Shown: positions 14,267-23,712, numbered from the stretch's first letter. The stretch is 30,348 nucleotides of DNA from Dehalococcoidia bacterium (GCA_009783135.1 WRHS01000004.1:1-30348); one strand, 5' to 3'. Notes: generated from the sequence alone by a model not told the origin. Program-made: numbers and translations.

Positions 14267-15964
14267 TTATATTGCCAATAATTCTTCTACTTTGGCGATG
14301 GCATCGTTAAGAGACACCATCTCCACCTGCGGACTGTTACGCAGCTTTATTTCAACGCAGCCTTTTTCCAATGAGCGCGGGCTGATGGTTATGCGCAGTG
14401 GCATTCCCAGCAGGTCGGCATCGTTGAATTTTACCCCGGGAGACTCGACGCGGTCATCATAAAGCACATCAAAGCCCAAATGGGTAAGTTCTCCGTACAA
14501 CGCGTCGGCTTGGCGGATCACGTCGGCATTATCCATATACAACGGGCATAGAACTATCTGGAAAGGTGCAATGCTTAATGGCCAGATGATGCCCTTGCTG
14601 TCATGATTAAGTTCAATGACAGCCGCCAGAAGCCGTCCGATGCCAATGCCGTAACATCCCATTATGATTGGGTGCGCCGCGCCGCTTTCATCAACGAAAT
14701 TGGCATCCAGTTTGCCTGATATTGAAGTGCCAAGCTTAAAGACGTGGCCTATTTCCATGCCCCGTATTGTGCGCAGTGTGCCGCCGCAAAGCGTGCAAAT
14801 ATCTCCTGCCTTGGCTTTGGCAATGTCGGCCACGACATCGGCAGTAAAGTCGCGCGCATAATTTACATTCTTCAGATGGTAGCCGGATTTGTTGGCTCCT
14901 GCCACAAAGTTCGCACCATGCATTACCGACTCGTCAGAGACGATTTTGATGTCTTTCAGCCCTATCGGGGAGGCTGCTCCTGCAACCAGCCCGGCGTTTT
15001 TTACCTCTTCATCGCATGCCAGGCGCAAATCGGCGGCATGCAATACTTTTTTCAGTTTGATTTCATTTATATCCAAATCACCCCTGATGACGCAGAAAAT
15101 CACATCTCCGTCAGCGTAGTAGAAAACAGCTTTGAGTGTCTGAGATGGAGAAATTTTGAGGAATGCGCTTAGCTGCTCAATGCTTTCATGCTCGAAAGTG
15201 GCGATTTCCTCTATGTCCAACATTGGATCACTCGGCGCTTCGGGCTTAATGCTGACCGCTTTCTCTACGTTGGCTCCCACATCGCAGTTGTGGCAGATTA
15301 TGATTTCATCCTCGCCGATATCTGTGACGGCCATAAACTCCTGCGAGTCCTTACCGCCAATGGCTCCGCTGTCAGCCTCAATCATGATGGTCGGCAGTCC
15401 GCAGCGTTGGTAGATGTTCTTATATGCATGCACCATCTGTTTGTATGTAACGTCCAGATCCTCTTCATTGGCATGGAAGCTGTAGGCATCCTTCATGGTA
15501 AACTCGCGTACACGGATGAGCCCGCCGCGCGGGCGAGGTTCATCGCGCATTTTGGTCTGGATTTGATACAGTGTGAAAGGCAGGTCGCGGTAGCTTTGTA
15601 CGTTGCGTCCGGCCATGTCGGTCACGACCTCTTCGTGAGTCGGTCCTAAAACCATCCCGCGTTCCTTGCGGTCCTGCAGGTGAAAAAGTGTTTGCCCCAT
15701 GGCAGTCTCGCGTCCGGATTTTTGCCATAATTCCACAGGCTGCAGGGAGGGCATGTGCACCTCTTGCGCCCCTGTGCGGTTCATTTCCTCACGCACGATG
15801 TTTTCTATTTTGCGCAGTGCCCTGAGAGCCAGCGGCATATAGGAATACACGCCTGCTGACAGCTGACAAATCATGCCTGCGCGCAGCAGCAAGCGGTGGC
15901 TTTCCGTGTCGGCATCCGCCGGAATCTCACGCAGTCTTTTACCGAAAAGTTGTGATAAACGCAT
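14267..15964 (-). CDS. proS: Prolyl-tRNA synthetase, bacterial type with editing domain
   Basis: The 565-residue protein is a ProS1-type class II synthetase that charges tRNA-Pro. MRLSQLFGKRLREIP and LLLRAGMICQLSAGVYSYMPLALRAL begin it. Motif 2 is in RDEPRPRGGLIRVREFTMKDAYSFH (about 138-163), the YbaK/INS editing insertion that hydrolyses Ala-tRNA-Pro spans about 225-385, and motif 3 is GCYGIGIGRLLAAVIE near 440, followed by the anticodon-binding domain. AAGGA lies about 10 nt before the ATG. It is the last gene of the minus-strand run, but 121 bp separate it from the gene upstream. In that gap I see only a weak promoter candidate (TTAGCA with TTTAAT 18 bp later). It might rely on readthrough. 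Confidence 0.97.
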   Translation of the reverse strand: MRLSQLFGKRLREIPADADTESHRLLLRAGMICQLSAGVYSYMPLALRALRKIENIVREEMNRTGAQEVHMPSLQPVELWQKSGRETAMGQTLFHLQDRKERGMVLGPTHEEVVTDMAGRNVQSYRDLPFTLYQIQTKMRDEPRPRGGLIRVREFTMKDAYSFHANEEDLDVTYKQMVHAYKNIYQRCGLPTIMIEADSGAIGGKDSQEFMAVTDIGEDEIIICHNCDVGANVEKAVSIKPEAPSDPMLDIEEIATFEHESIEQLSAFLKISPSQTLKAVFYYADGDVIFCVIRGDLDINEIKLKKVLHAADLRLACDEEVKNAGLVAGAASPIGLKDIKIVSDESVMHGANFVAGANKSGYHLKNVNYARDFTADVVADIAKAKAGDICTLCGGTLRTIRGMEIGHVFKLGTSISGKLDANFVDESGAAHPIIMGCYGIGIGRLLAAVIELNHDSKGIIWPLSIAPFQIVLCPLYMDNADVIRQADALYGELTHLGFDVLYDDRVESPGVKFNDADLLGMPLRITISPRSLEKGCVEIKLRNSPQVEMVSLNDAIAKVEELLAI

Positions 15965-16085
15965 ATTTCGTAAGTCCTTAAAGAAAATACTGTTTTGTGC
16001 TTGCTAATGACTTTCTCGCAACAGATTAAAACATATTGATGCGATTTATGCTAATCGTTGGCATGGGGGAGATATAAGCAGGTTA

Positions 16086-17327
16086 TCAACTCATCCACCA
16101 GTTGTCTATGCCTGCAATTTCCCACGAATTGTTTACCAGCCGGATTGTATAATCCAATCCGCTCGCTCCAAGATTACCATACCAAACATATGCTGATGTG
16201 ACAAGAGTGTCTTGATTTAGTTCAATATCATTAAAAACTATTATGAAACCATCTTTAAAATAGTGATAATGAGGCTCTCCGTTTTCTGAAACGGAACCTA
16301 CTATATAGCCGGATTGTCTTAATCCCTCAAAATTGTCTTGCAACAATGCGACACCGTTTTTGTTGCAATGATTCTGTAAAAGATTAATAAGCGATGAGGT
16401 GTCGGCAAGTTTTACATTCGTCAAATCAACGGCAACATTCTTTGGGTTCATGCCGTATGGAGTGTGGTTAAAATAAAGGTCTAATAATACTACAAAATAT
16501 GCGTAGGAAAGGTCAGTTGGAGACAATGAGCTTATCTTTATGTTTGTTATCAAATCAAGATACAGGCATTCGGTATCATACCTATTGTTCAGGCTAATAT
16601 AAACTGTTTCCTTATCGCCACGCTCAATTTGTATCGTAAGAGATGTTTTTTTCTGAACAAAAAGTAACATTTTCCCGAGACTATCCGATTTAAAATGCCC
16701 TTTTAACGCATTGCCGATGCCGCCGTATGCGTTAGTTCTTTGCCCGTACCCAATCTCGCTCATACTTTTATCGATGAGGGAAATGTCAGTTATGTCGGAA
16801 AAGGCAATATCCAATCCATACATGCCCTTGATTTGTATGCTGTTATCAAGGGTATTGATTGCAGGGTCTTTATTGCCCTGATGGAACAGGATGCCACACG
16901 TAGCCAGCACAATCGCAGTGATGGCGACAACGGCGACTATTGCGAATCTGGCAGCCGGCGGTTTTGATGTTTCTTCGGTGAGGCTTCCTGGGGCATCGTT
17001 TTTGCGGAAGCGATTGCCGGTGTTTGCGTAAATGACAGCAAAAATAATGGCGACAGACAGGATTGCTATGCTGCAGAATATCAGCCACGTCGCTTCAAAA
17101 TACACGCCGATTGGGAAAAGCGCCATACATAGCGCAATTATGACCAACAGCCAGCCGACGAAGCGGCACAAGGCTTTTTGTTCATAACCGGCCTTTTTAT
17201 CCGCGCTCATAGTGGTGTAGCCTGAGATTAGAAAGGTTCCCCTGCCGTTAAGCAGGAACGTGGCAATAACAAGCATCAGCGCAACAACAATGCCGAATAC
17301 AATACCGAGAATAGCAAAACCATCCAT
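16086..17327 (-). CDS. Membrane protein with DUF3784-like and PH-like domains
   Basis: This 413-residue protein is not one I can name. The N terminus has three membrane helices (about 5-27, 54-74, 79-101). The stretch LNGRGTFLISGYTTMSADKKAGYEQKAL resembles DUF3784, a family I know mainly from Firmicutes. A fourth helix lies at about 124-147. It is followed by a soluble beta-rich region of about 100 residues resembling bacterial PH domains (NSIQIKGMYGLDIAFSDI, ending near ETVYISL). A C-terminal region of about 150 residues has no assignment. GGAGA precedes the ATG by 5 nt. It lies 28 bp after the phosphoesterase gene, probably in one transcript. Its bases look more AT-rich than those of flanking genes, suggesting acquisition. 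Confidence 0.7.
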   Translation of the reverse strand: MDGFAILGIVFGIVVALMLVIATFLLNGRGTFLISGYTTMSADKKAGYEQKALCRFVGWLLVIIALCMALFPIGVYFEATWLIFCSIAILSVAIIFAVIYANTGNRFRKNDAPGSLTEETSKPPAARFAIVAVVAITAIVLATCGILFHQGNKDPAINTLDNSIQIKGMYGLDIAFSDITDISLIDKSMSEIGYGQRTNAYGGIGNALKGHFKSDSLGKMLLFVQKKTSLTIQIERGDKETVYISLNNRYDTECLYLDLITNIKISSLSPTDLSYAYFVVLLDLYFNHTPYGMNPKNVAVDLTNVKLADTSSLINLLQNHCNKNGVALLQDNFEGLRQSGYIVGSVSENGEPHYHYFKDGFIIVFNDIELNQDTLVTSAYVWYGNLGASGLDYTIRLVNNSWEIAGIDNWWMS

Positions 17328-17355
17328 ATGCTCTCCGCAGAAAAATGTTATCTTA

Positions 17356-18780
17356 TTACTTTTCTATAGTCAATGTTTCCAGTGATTGATAGGTGCTATC
17401 GCGCAAAATGATGCTGCATTGATTGCCTGATAGACTCACATCAACAAAGCCGTATTGTCCATGCTGATACCATAAGCTTGCTGGTGACGTGCAATCGCGC
17501 ATCTGGTCGGGCCAACCGCCGAAAGCCCCGCAGATAACGTACGTTACTCCAGCGTGCTGCAGCAGTTCCATGTGGTGGTTGTGTCCGGAAATCACCAAAT
17601 CAACGCCATATTCTTCAAACAGTGGCGTCAGTATATTGATGGTCTCAGGATTATCAAACCAATTCCAGCCCTCATGCGCTGAGCCGGACGAATAATAAAA
17701 TCCATGCCCCATAACAATTTTCCAGTCGCCTGCAGGGATATCCTTGAGTTGAGCTTCCAGCCATGCAGCCTGTGCCGGCGTATAGCTTTCGGCACTCCAT
17801 TCAATATCCAGTACCAGAAAATGGATTTTGCCGACATCCAAGCGGTACCACAACTGTGAGTTGCTACTTAGCCCGATATCTGTCGGGCGGGCATAATCCT
17901 TATACATATTAATTCCGGCAAAGAGAGAATCGTGGTTGCCCAGGGCGAATAGCGTTGGTATGCCGGATGTGGCGACTGAAAAAGCGTCAAAGGCCTCATG
18001 CCATTGGCTGGCATTGAAGCCATACTCAACCAAGTCGCCAAGAGAAAAGAATAAGTCAAAGCCGTTGGCAGGGCTTGCGATGGCTTGCAGCATTGCGGCT
18101 GTCAAATCGCTGCGGTTATTACCTGCTCCGAAATGAGTATCGGAGCAAACGGCAAAATGCAGCATCCCATCAGCTGACGGAGTGGTAAAGCTATAGCTGG
18201 CATCATCGTTGATGCGGTAGGTGTAGCCGGTTGATGGCTGTAGGTCGCAAAATAAAAAAACGTGCCTGCAGGATGCTTTTTCTTCATTTATGCTGGTCGG
18301 ATTATACGGCGTGCCCCAGACGACGGTGTTAGCTGTCGGCTGGGAACTGTTAAAAGTCAACGCTATGTTTGGTATGCCGAATGCTCCATTATCTGCCGTA
18401 ATTATAAGCTGTGGAGGAGTATCACCTATACTTCCTGAAAAAGAACCGTTTGTGTAGGCGTAAACTAGAGGAGGCGCAATTAGGCCGGGAAGCGCGCAGA
18501 TAACGAGAGCGATGGTAAACAGTCTGTCCGGCAGCGGCTTAAGACGCGGCGAAAGCCATATGTATACGACCCCTGAAGCCGACAGTATGGCAATGCTGAC
18601 GAATAACAAAATGAATATTGCGTGAAATTGACCATTGACGTGGAACAGCCCCTTGGTGCCGTGCAGGCTGAAAGCCCAAATAACAAATGCCGCGATAAAA
18701 ACAGAGCCGATAATCGCCATAATTGCCGGCAGAAATTTTTTCATAATTCCCGAAAGAACAAGAAAGGTTCTATTCCACAC
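17356..18780 (-). CDS. Membrane-bound calcineurin-like metallophosphoesterase
   Basis: The 474-residue protein begins with three membrane helices (about 18-38, 52-75, 86-108). A small beta domain (about 125-200, ending YSFTTP) resembles the fibronectin-like domain in front of purple acid phosphatases. The catalytic domain carries all metal ligands of the family: D214 and H216 (SDTHFG), D249 (GDLVEYG), N282 and H283 (GNHD), H359 (GHG), H400 and H402 (GHNHH). The active site should face outside. The substrate is unknown; phosphate esters, nucleotides or wall or lipid phosphates are all possible. The GTG at 18780 has GAGGG 6 nt upstream; ATG 18744 (MKKFLPAI) is an alternative start. It sits between ispG and proS with the DUF3784-like gene, and looks like an insertion into an older gene order. 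Confidence 0.88.
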   Translation of the reverse strand: MWNRTFLVLSGIMKKFLPAIMAIIGSVFIAAFVIWAFSLHGTKGLFHVNGQFHAIFILLFVSIAILSASGVVYIWLSPRLKPLPDRLFTIALVICALPGLIAPPLVYAYTNGSFSGSIGDTPPQLIITADNGAFGIPNIALTFNSSQPTANTVVWGTPYNPTSINEEKASCRHVFLFCDLQPSTGYTYRINDDASYSFTTPSADGMLHFAVCSDTHFGAGNNRSDLTAAMLQAIASPANGFDLFFSLGDLVEYGFNASQWHEAFDAFSVATSGIPTLFALGNHDSLFAGINMYKDYARPTDIGLSSNSQLWYRLDVGKIHFLVLDIEWSAESYTPAQAAWLEAQLKDIPAGDWKIVMGHGFYYSSGSAHEGWNWFDNPETINILTPLFEEYGVDLVISGHNHHMELLQHAGVTYVICGAFGGWPDQMRDCTSPASLWYQHGQYGFVDVSLSGNQCSIILRDSTYQSLETLTIEK

Positions 18781-18839
18781 GGCAATCCCTCATCGTTTTT
18801 AACAGTGTATGGAAAACCCCGATGCTCTGGTGCTTGCAT

Positions 18840-19886
18840 CTACATTCCATCAATTTCCTGCATCAAACGCGGCAAAATTTCATTTTCAGCTATAACCGCT
18901 ATCTGTTCCCCCTTTTTGAACAAAACAGCTTTACCTTTGCCGCAAGCCACGCCTATGTCGGCATCTTTGGCCTCACCCGGACCATTGACTACGCATCCCA
19001 TGACGGCAACGCGCAGATGCTTCGGGCTTTTTTGCAATAGCTGCTCGACTTGCTGCGCTATGGCGATGACATCCACCTCACAGCGCCCGCAGGTAGGGCA
19101 ACTAACCAACACGGGTCCGCGTCGGCGTAGCCCGAGGCTTTTTAGTATGTCATACCCGGCGCATACTTCCTCGTGCGGTGCGGTTGTGAGTGAAACACGT
19201 ATTGTATCGCCAATACCCAAGTATAACAGCGTGCCGATACCGGCAGCGCTGCGTATGGCGCCCGTACGCGGCATACCGGACTCCGTGATGCCCAGATGAA
19301 GAGGGTAAGGAATTTTGCCAGCGATATCCTTGTACGCCTCAATGGTAGAGGGTACGTCAAAGGCCTTAAGAGATACTTTAATCAGGTCAAAGTCAAGGTC
19401 TTCCAGCAGTTTAATATGGTGCATGGCAGCTGCTACCATGCGCTGGGGTAAAGTTTGTTCTGGTGCGGCGTGCGGCGGCAAACTTCCGGCGTTGACACCG
19501 ATGCGGATAGGCACCTGTCGTTCCTTTGCGGCTCTGACTACCTCGGCGACCTTGTCTGCATCGGCAATATTACCCGGGTTGAGGCGAAGGCCATCTACGC
19601 CGGCCGACAGTGCATCCAGGGCTAAGCGGTGGTCAAAATGGATATCGGCGATGAGAGGGATGCTGATGCCGTGTTTGATCTCCGATAAGGCGGCGGCGGC
19701 CTCACTGTCCGGTACTGCTAGGCGAATAATTTCACAGCCATTCTCTTCCAGTTCTTTGATTTGACGTATGGTGGCGTGCACGTCGCGCGTGTCTGTTTTG
19801 GTCATGGATTGTACGCTTATAGGCGCATCGCCGCCTACCTGCACGGATCCGATATGAATGGTTTTGCAAATTCTCCTGGGATACAT
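18840..19886 (-). CDS. ispG: 4-hydroxy-3-methylbut-2-enyl diphosphate synthase
   Basis: IspG (GcpE) carries out the penultimate MEP-pathway step, reducing MEcPP to HMBPP with a 4Fe-4S cluster. The 348-residue protein has the TIM-barrel part (VGGDAPISVQSMTKTDTRD, ADIHFDHRLAL, RLNPGNI) and the C-terminal cluster domain. C263, C266, C298 (MGCVVNGPGE) and E305 match the four cluster ligands of E. coli IspG, each shifted by seven. C269 is an extra Cys. The ATG is preceded by GGAGG located in the last codons of rseP, 4 bp upstream. Dxr of the same pathway is two genes upstream. Confidence 0.97.
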   Translation of the reverse strand: MYPRRICKTIHIGSVQVGGDAPISVQSMTKTDTRDVHATIRQIKELEENGCEIIRLAVPDSEAAAALSEIKHGISIPLIADIHFDHRLALDALSAGVDGLRLNPGNIADADKVAEVVRAAKERQVPIRIGVNAGSLPPHAAPEQTLPQRMVAAAMHHIKLLEDLDFDLIKVSLKAFDVPSTIEAYKDIAGKIPYPLHLGITESGMPRTGAIRSAAGIGTLLYLGIGDTIRVSLTTAPHEEVCAGYDILKSLGLRRRGPVLVSCPTCGRCEVDVIAIAQQVEQLLQKSPKHLRVAVMGCVVNGPGEAKDADIGVACGKGKAVLFKKGEQIAVIAENEILPRLMQEIDGM

Positions 19887-19890
19887 ATTC

Positions 19891-20946
19891 TTAGCCTCCG
19901 CTGATTATGCGGGCTATATCCTGAAACGTTAATACCAGCATCAATACCAGCAGCATAACAAAACCGGCAAAATGCACTTTTCCTTCAGTCTGCGGCGAAA
20001 CGCGCTTGCCCCGGCGTATCCACTCCAGAAAAACGAAAACCAGCCGTCCTCCGTCAAGAGCCGGCAATGGCAGCAGGTTCATTATGGCCAGACTTAGGCT
20101 GAGAAAACCGGCCAGTTCCAGCAGCGGACTAATGCCGTACCGGGCAACCTCACCTGTCATTTGGGCGATACCTACGGGTCCGGTGAGTTGTGCCGAACTG
20201 TTGCCGATAAACAAGCCAAGCAGGGAATTTTTATACAGCGCCATTGTCTGAAAGGTATCTCTTACACCCATTGAAATGCTTTTGAAAAACGGCTCGGAGC
20301 GGCGTGATATCTCTTCACTTCCCTCAACGATATCCATTTTAAAGCCAATGCGACCTTGTCCCTCCGGTGGTTTCCAGCGTGGTATGACGGGTTTGCTTTC
20401 CTGGGTATCATGTGGCGTTTGGACAAGCATGGTTATTTCTTTGCCAAGATTCAGTTCAATATAGCGTTGCAGGTCGCCATAGTTCTCAATGGTCTTGCCG
20501 TTGATTGCCAGTATAATATCGCCCGGCATAAGTCCGGCGTCTTCGGCAGGTGAGTCGTGAACTATGTCTGTTACGACTAGCTGATGCTTGACCACGTCGT
20601 GCGGCAGCATATACGCGGCAGACAGCAATATGAATGGCAAAAGTGCATTGACGATAGCACCGGCACCGAGAACAAGGGCGCGCGTAGCGCAACTCTTGGA
20701 TGCCAAACTGCGTGTGGCGCTGGGGTCCTCCTCGCCGGACATCTTGGTGAAACCTCCGATTGGTAGCCAGTTGACGGAGTAAATAGTTTCACCGCGTTTA
20801 ATGCCGAACATGCGCGGGGGGTATCCTATGCCGAACTCTTCCACCTTGACACCTGAAAGCTTGGCAGTGACAAAGTGCCCAAGCTCATGCGCCATGATTA
20901 CTCCGGTAAAAATTAGAAGAAAAGCGATAATTGATGTCAGCAGCAA
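19891..20946 (-). CDS. rseP: RseP-type site-2 intramembrane metalloprotease
   Basis: I choose TTG at 20946 as the start: AGGAG at 20959-20955 is 8 nt upstream and the resulting 351-residue protein begins right at the first membrane helix. A longer open frame reaching 21006 would be read through dxr codons. The zinc site is HELGH at 20-24 in helix 1, and the second metal motif LPLPALDGGR lies in a C-terminal helix. A PDZ domain sits between (VHDSPAEDAGLMPGDIILAING). It cleaves membrane-embedded substrates such as anti-sigma factors. The start overlaps the dxr stop by 10 nt, so translation is coupled. No anti-sigma or sigma factor gene is seen nearby, so the substrate is open. Confidence 0.93.
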   Translation of the reverse strand: MLLTSIIAFLLIFTGVIMAHELGHFVTAKLSGVKVEEFGIGYPPRMFGIKRGETIYSVNWLPIGGFTKMSGEEDPSATRSLASKSCATRALVLGAGAIVNALLPFILLSAAYMLPHDVVKHQLVVTDIVHDSPAEDAGLMPGDIILAINGKTIENYGDLQRYIELNLGKEITMLVQTPHDTQESKPVIPRWKPPEGQGRIGFKMDIVEGSEEISRRSEPFFKSISMGVRDTFQTMALYKNSLLGLFIGNSSAQLTGPVGIAQMTGEVARYGISPLLELAGFLSLSLAIMNLLPLPALDGGRLVFVFLEWIRRGKRVSPQTEGKVHFAGFVMLLVLMLVLTFQDIARIISGG

Positions 20947-22091
20947 AGCAGTTTCTCCTGTTGGGCTATTTTTTTGGCTATTATGCGGGATTCGGCGTCG
21001 GTGCAAAGGATATCGTCAATGGAAGGGTTTTGGATTTTGCAGTGGCGCGATAACACGGCATCCACAATTAGGGGAATGTGTCCAAACTTAATGCGTTCTG
21101 TTAGGAACATATCGACAGCTACCTCATCGGCGGCGCACAATGCAGCAGGGCACGTGCCTCCCTCTTTGCCGGCTTCGATAGCCAGTTTAAGACACGGAAA
21201 GCGCGTCATGTCTGGTTGTTCAAAACAGAGCTTGCTGATTTGGGAAAAATCCAGAGGCGGCGTTAGATGGTTATCCCATCTATGCGGATAACTGAGGGCA
21301 TATTGTATGGGCAAATGCATGTCGGGGGCTCCCAGTTGTGCCTTGATCGCCCCGTCACTGAACTCTACCATGGAGTGTATGATGCTCTGGGTATGTACCA
21401 GCACATCTATGTTTTCAAACGGCATATCAAACAGCCAGTGGGCTTCAATTACCTCCAGTCCCTTATTCATAAGCGTGGCGCAGTCAACAGTGATTTTTTT
21501 GCCCATCTTCCATGATGGATGCATTAGTGTTTCCTCAACGCTAACCTCCGCCAACTCTGCCTGTGAATAATTGCGGAATGGCCCGCCTGAGGCGGTGATG
21601 ATTATTCGTGACGGAATGCTTTTTTCACCGGCAAGACACTGCCAAATGGCGCAGTGCTCACTGTCAACGGGTCTTATCTGAGCATTGTGCTTTTTTGCCA
21701 GCGGCATGACGATGCTGCCGGCCATCGCCAGAGCCTCCTTATTGGCTAAAGCGATGATTTTACCGGCTTTAATGGCCGAGAGTAGTGCAGGTAGTCCGGA
21801 AGCCCCTGATGATGCGGCAACGACTATGTCCACATCGCTATGTGTTGCCATTTCCTGCATATCTGTGAATTTATAATCCCCAGGCGGCGCAAGTGTCTGG
21901 TCCCCTTGGAAATAAACGAAACGTGGATGGAATTCGCTGATTTGCTCAGCCAGCAGCTTAACATTGTTTCCTGCCCCCAAGCCTACAACGCATAAACGCT
22001 CAGGATGTGCACGCACGATATCCAGCGTTTGGCTGCCTACAGAACCGGTGGAGCCGAGGATTACCAATTTTTGAGGTATCGGATTGTCCAT
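20937..22091 (-). CDS. dxr: 1-deoxy-D-xylulose-5-phosphate reductoisomerase
   Basis: Dxr (IspC) converts DXP to MEP with NADPH, the committed step of the MEP isoprenoid pathway. The 384-residue protein has the nucleotide-binding GSTGSVGSQTLDIV at 13-26, ALANKEALAMAG, and the metal and substrate residues D143, E145 and E213 (in KGLEVIEAHWLF), matching D150, E152 and E231 of E. coli. TASGGPFR and the HPSWKMG loop are present. There is no convincing Shine-Dalgarno before ATG 22091, and 104 bp separate it from cdsA, unlike the tight spacing elsewhere, so an extra promoter there is possible (TATTAT lies 7 nt before the ATG). Confidence 0.97.
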   Translation of the reverse strand: MDNPIPQKLVILGSTGSVGSQTLDIVRAHPERLCVVGLGAGNNVKLLAEQISEFHPRFVYFQGDQTLAPPGDYKFTDMQEMATHSDVDIVVAASSGASGLPALLSAIKAGKIIALANKEALAMAGSIVMPLAKKHNAQIRPVDSEHCAIWQCLAGEKSIPSRIIITASGGPFRNYSQAELAEVSVEETLMHPSWKMGKKITVDCATLMNKGLEVIEAHWLFDMPFENIDVLVHTQSIIHSMVEFSDGAIKAQLGAPDMHLPIQYALSYPHRWDNHLTPPLDFSQISKLCFEQPDMTRFPCLKLAIEAGKEGGTCPAALCAADEVAVDMFLTERIKFGHIPLIVDAVLSRHCKIQNPSIDDILCTDAESRIIAKKIAQQEKLLCC

Positions 22092-22195
22092 ATGATGAAT
22101 AATAACCTAAACTCACGAATATTTATAGTTTGTGCAGCTGACTGCAAATACTGTCATGCACACCCAAGGGTTTTTTTCTATGAACAAGGTCGTCG

Positions 22196-22996
22196 TTAAC
22201 CGTGCCAAATAACGTAGTAATACACAACCAGTCCGGCAAAGACAATGCCGTCTACGCGGTCCAGCATTCCTCCGTGTCCCGGCAGTGCATGGCCTGAGTC
22301 CTTTGCTCCCATATTGCGCTTGAAGAGCGATTCAACCAAGTCGCCTGCCTGGGCGAAGACACTGGTGGCTGCGGCAAGCAGGACCGCCTGCCACAATGAC
22401 AATGGCAGTTTAAGTATCCAAGCTGTAAGAGAACCCAGTATTATGGCTCCTGCCAGTCCGCCAGCGGCTCCTTCCCAGGTCTTCGCAGGGCTTATAGAAG
22501 GAGCCATTTTGTGACGTCCGAGCAAACGCCCCACGAAATAAGCGGTGGTGTCGCTGGCAAAGGTGCAAAACAGTGCCAATACAACCCATTTATAACCATC
22601 ATCAAGCCGTATGAGGGCAGTGTAGCGGCTGGAGAGCCAACCCAGGTATAAGATGCCGGCTAGTGTAAAAGCCCAACTGGAGAATGCATCTCTGTGGTCG
22701 CGCCGCAACATAACCCACAACAGTGGTGCCACAACTGCAATACTGATTAGTATGCCGCTGCTATGGTCCCATTTGAGTGTGGGTGCAATGACAAAAAGCA
22801 GTGTCAGTGCCAGCCCCAGCCACAATACAGGACGGCCTTTGCCGCTGGCGCCTACCATGCGGTAAAACTCCCATGCCCCCATAAGAGCACAGATGGCGGC
22901 GGCTATAGCGAACGCAGGAAAAAAACTGTTGGCCCATAATACCAGTAATAGACCGCCGAGCAGTAAGATGGAGGTTACCACTCGCTTTACTAACAT
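22196..22996 (-). CDS. cdsA: Phosphatidate cytidylyltransferase
   Basis: CdsA forms CDP-diacylglycerol from phosphatidate and CTP, the branch point to all phospholipid head groups. The 266-residue protein is a chain of about seven or eight membrane helices. It carries the CDS signature near the C terminus: KRNMGAKDSGHALPGHGGMLDRVDG, with the conserved K-D, P-x-HGG and DRxD residues. ISPAKTWEGAAGG lies before it, as in other members. GGAGG of its ribosome site is formed by the last two Gly codons of uppS, which ends 3 bp upstream. Confidence 0.95.
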   Translation of the reverse strand: MLVKRVVTSILLLGGLLLVLWANSFFPAFAIAAAICALMGAWEFYRMVGASGKGRPVLWLGLALTLLFVIAPTLKWDHSSGILISIAVVAPLLWVMLRRDHRDAFSSWAFTLAGILYLGWLSSRYTALIRLDDGYKWVVLALFCTFASDTTAYFVGRLLGRHKMAPSISPAKTWEGAAGGLAGAIILGSLTAWILKLPLSLWQAVLLAAATSVFAQAGDLVESLFKRNMGAKDSGHALPGHGGMLDRVDGIVFAGLVVYYYVIWHG

Positions 22997-22999
22997 GTA

Positions 23000-23704
23000 C
23001 TACAATCCTCCGAAGCGGCGTTTGCGTTCGCGGTAAGCCCTTATTGCTTTGTCCATGTCGGCGCGGTTGAAATCAGGCCATAGCTCCGGGGTGAAATAAA
23101 ACTCGGCATAAGCCAGCTGCCATAACAGGAAGTTTGATATGCGCAACTCATCGGCCGTCCGTATCAATAAATCAACGTCCGGCATGTCGGCAGTGTATAG
23201 GTATTTGGCTATCAACTTTTCGTCTATAAGTTCTGCCGGCACGCCTTCGGCTACAATGCGTTTCAAGGTATCGGTGATTTCCTGCCGCCCGCCATAATTT
23301 AGCGCCAACGCCAACGTCATGCCGCTGTTGCGGGATGTCAGAGAGACTGCATCGTTAATATTTTGTACCAGTTTAGGGGGCAGGCCTTCAGCACGTCCAA
23401 GCCAGAGAATGCGCACGTTGTTTTCATGCAACTCAGCTGCTTCGTGAGCGATAGACTCATTCAGAATGTTGAATATACTTTTTATTTCAGCTTCAGGACG
23501 GTTCCAATTTTCAGTCGAGAAAGCATAAAAAGTGGCGTATTTCACCTGCTCTATCTCACCAAGATAACGGACTATATCGTGGATGGTATTGAAGCCTGCG
23601 AGGTGCCCGTCCAAACGCGACATTCCACGCTTAGTGGCCCATCTGCCATTTCCGTCCATGATGATGGCGATGTGGTTGGGGAAGACTGGTGTTGTTTCTG
23701 CCAT
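23000..23704 (-). CDS. uppS: Isoprenyl (undecaprenyl) diphosphate synthase
   Basis: This cis-prenyltransferase makes the lipid carrier for cell-surface polysaccharides, using isoprenoid units from the MEP genes downstream. The 234-residue protein has MDGNGRWA (catalytic D17), FYAFSTENWNRP, NYGGRQEI, R182, E186, R188 and E201. One detail is unusual: the diphosphate-binding loop reads RTADELRISNF where most members have RT(S/G)GE(Q/H)R, so the second Gly is Asp here (D185). ATG 23704 has no Shine-Dalgarno sequence, and a promoter-like element lies so close that the message may be leaderless. Product chain length cannot be predicted. Confidence 0.95.
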   Translation of the reverse strand: MAETTPVFPNHIAIIMDGNGRWATKRGMSRLDGHLAGFNTIHDIVRYLGEIEQVKYATFYAFSTENWNRPEAEIKSIFNILNESIAHEAAELHENNVRILWLGRAEGLPPKLVQNINDAVSLTSRNSGMTLALALNYGGRQEITDTLKRIVAEGVPAELIDEKLIAKYLYTADMPDVDLLIRTADELRISNFLLWQLAYAEFYFTPELWPDFNRADMDKAIRAYRERKRRFGGL

Positions 23705-23712
23705 GTTGGACT

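Noticed and set aside
18622..19299. 225-codon plus-strand frame across the ispG/phosphoesterase junction
   Set aside because: It runs antisense to two well-supported genes and translates into a Ser/Thr/Pro-rich chain with no family features.
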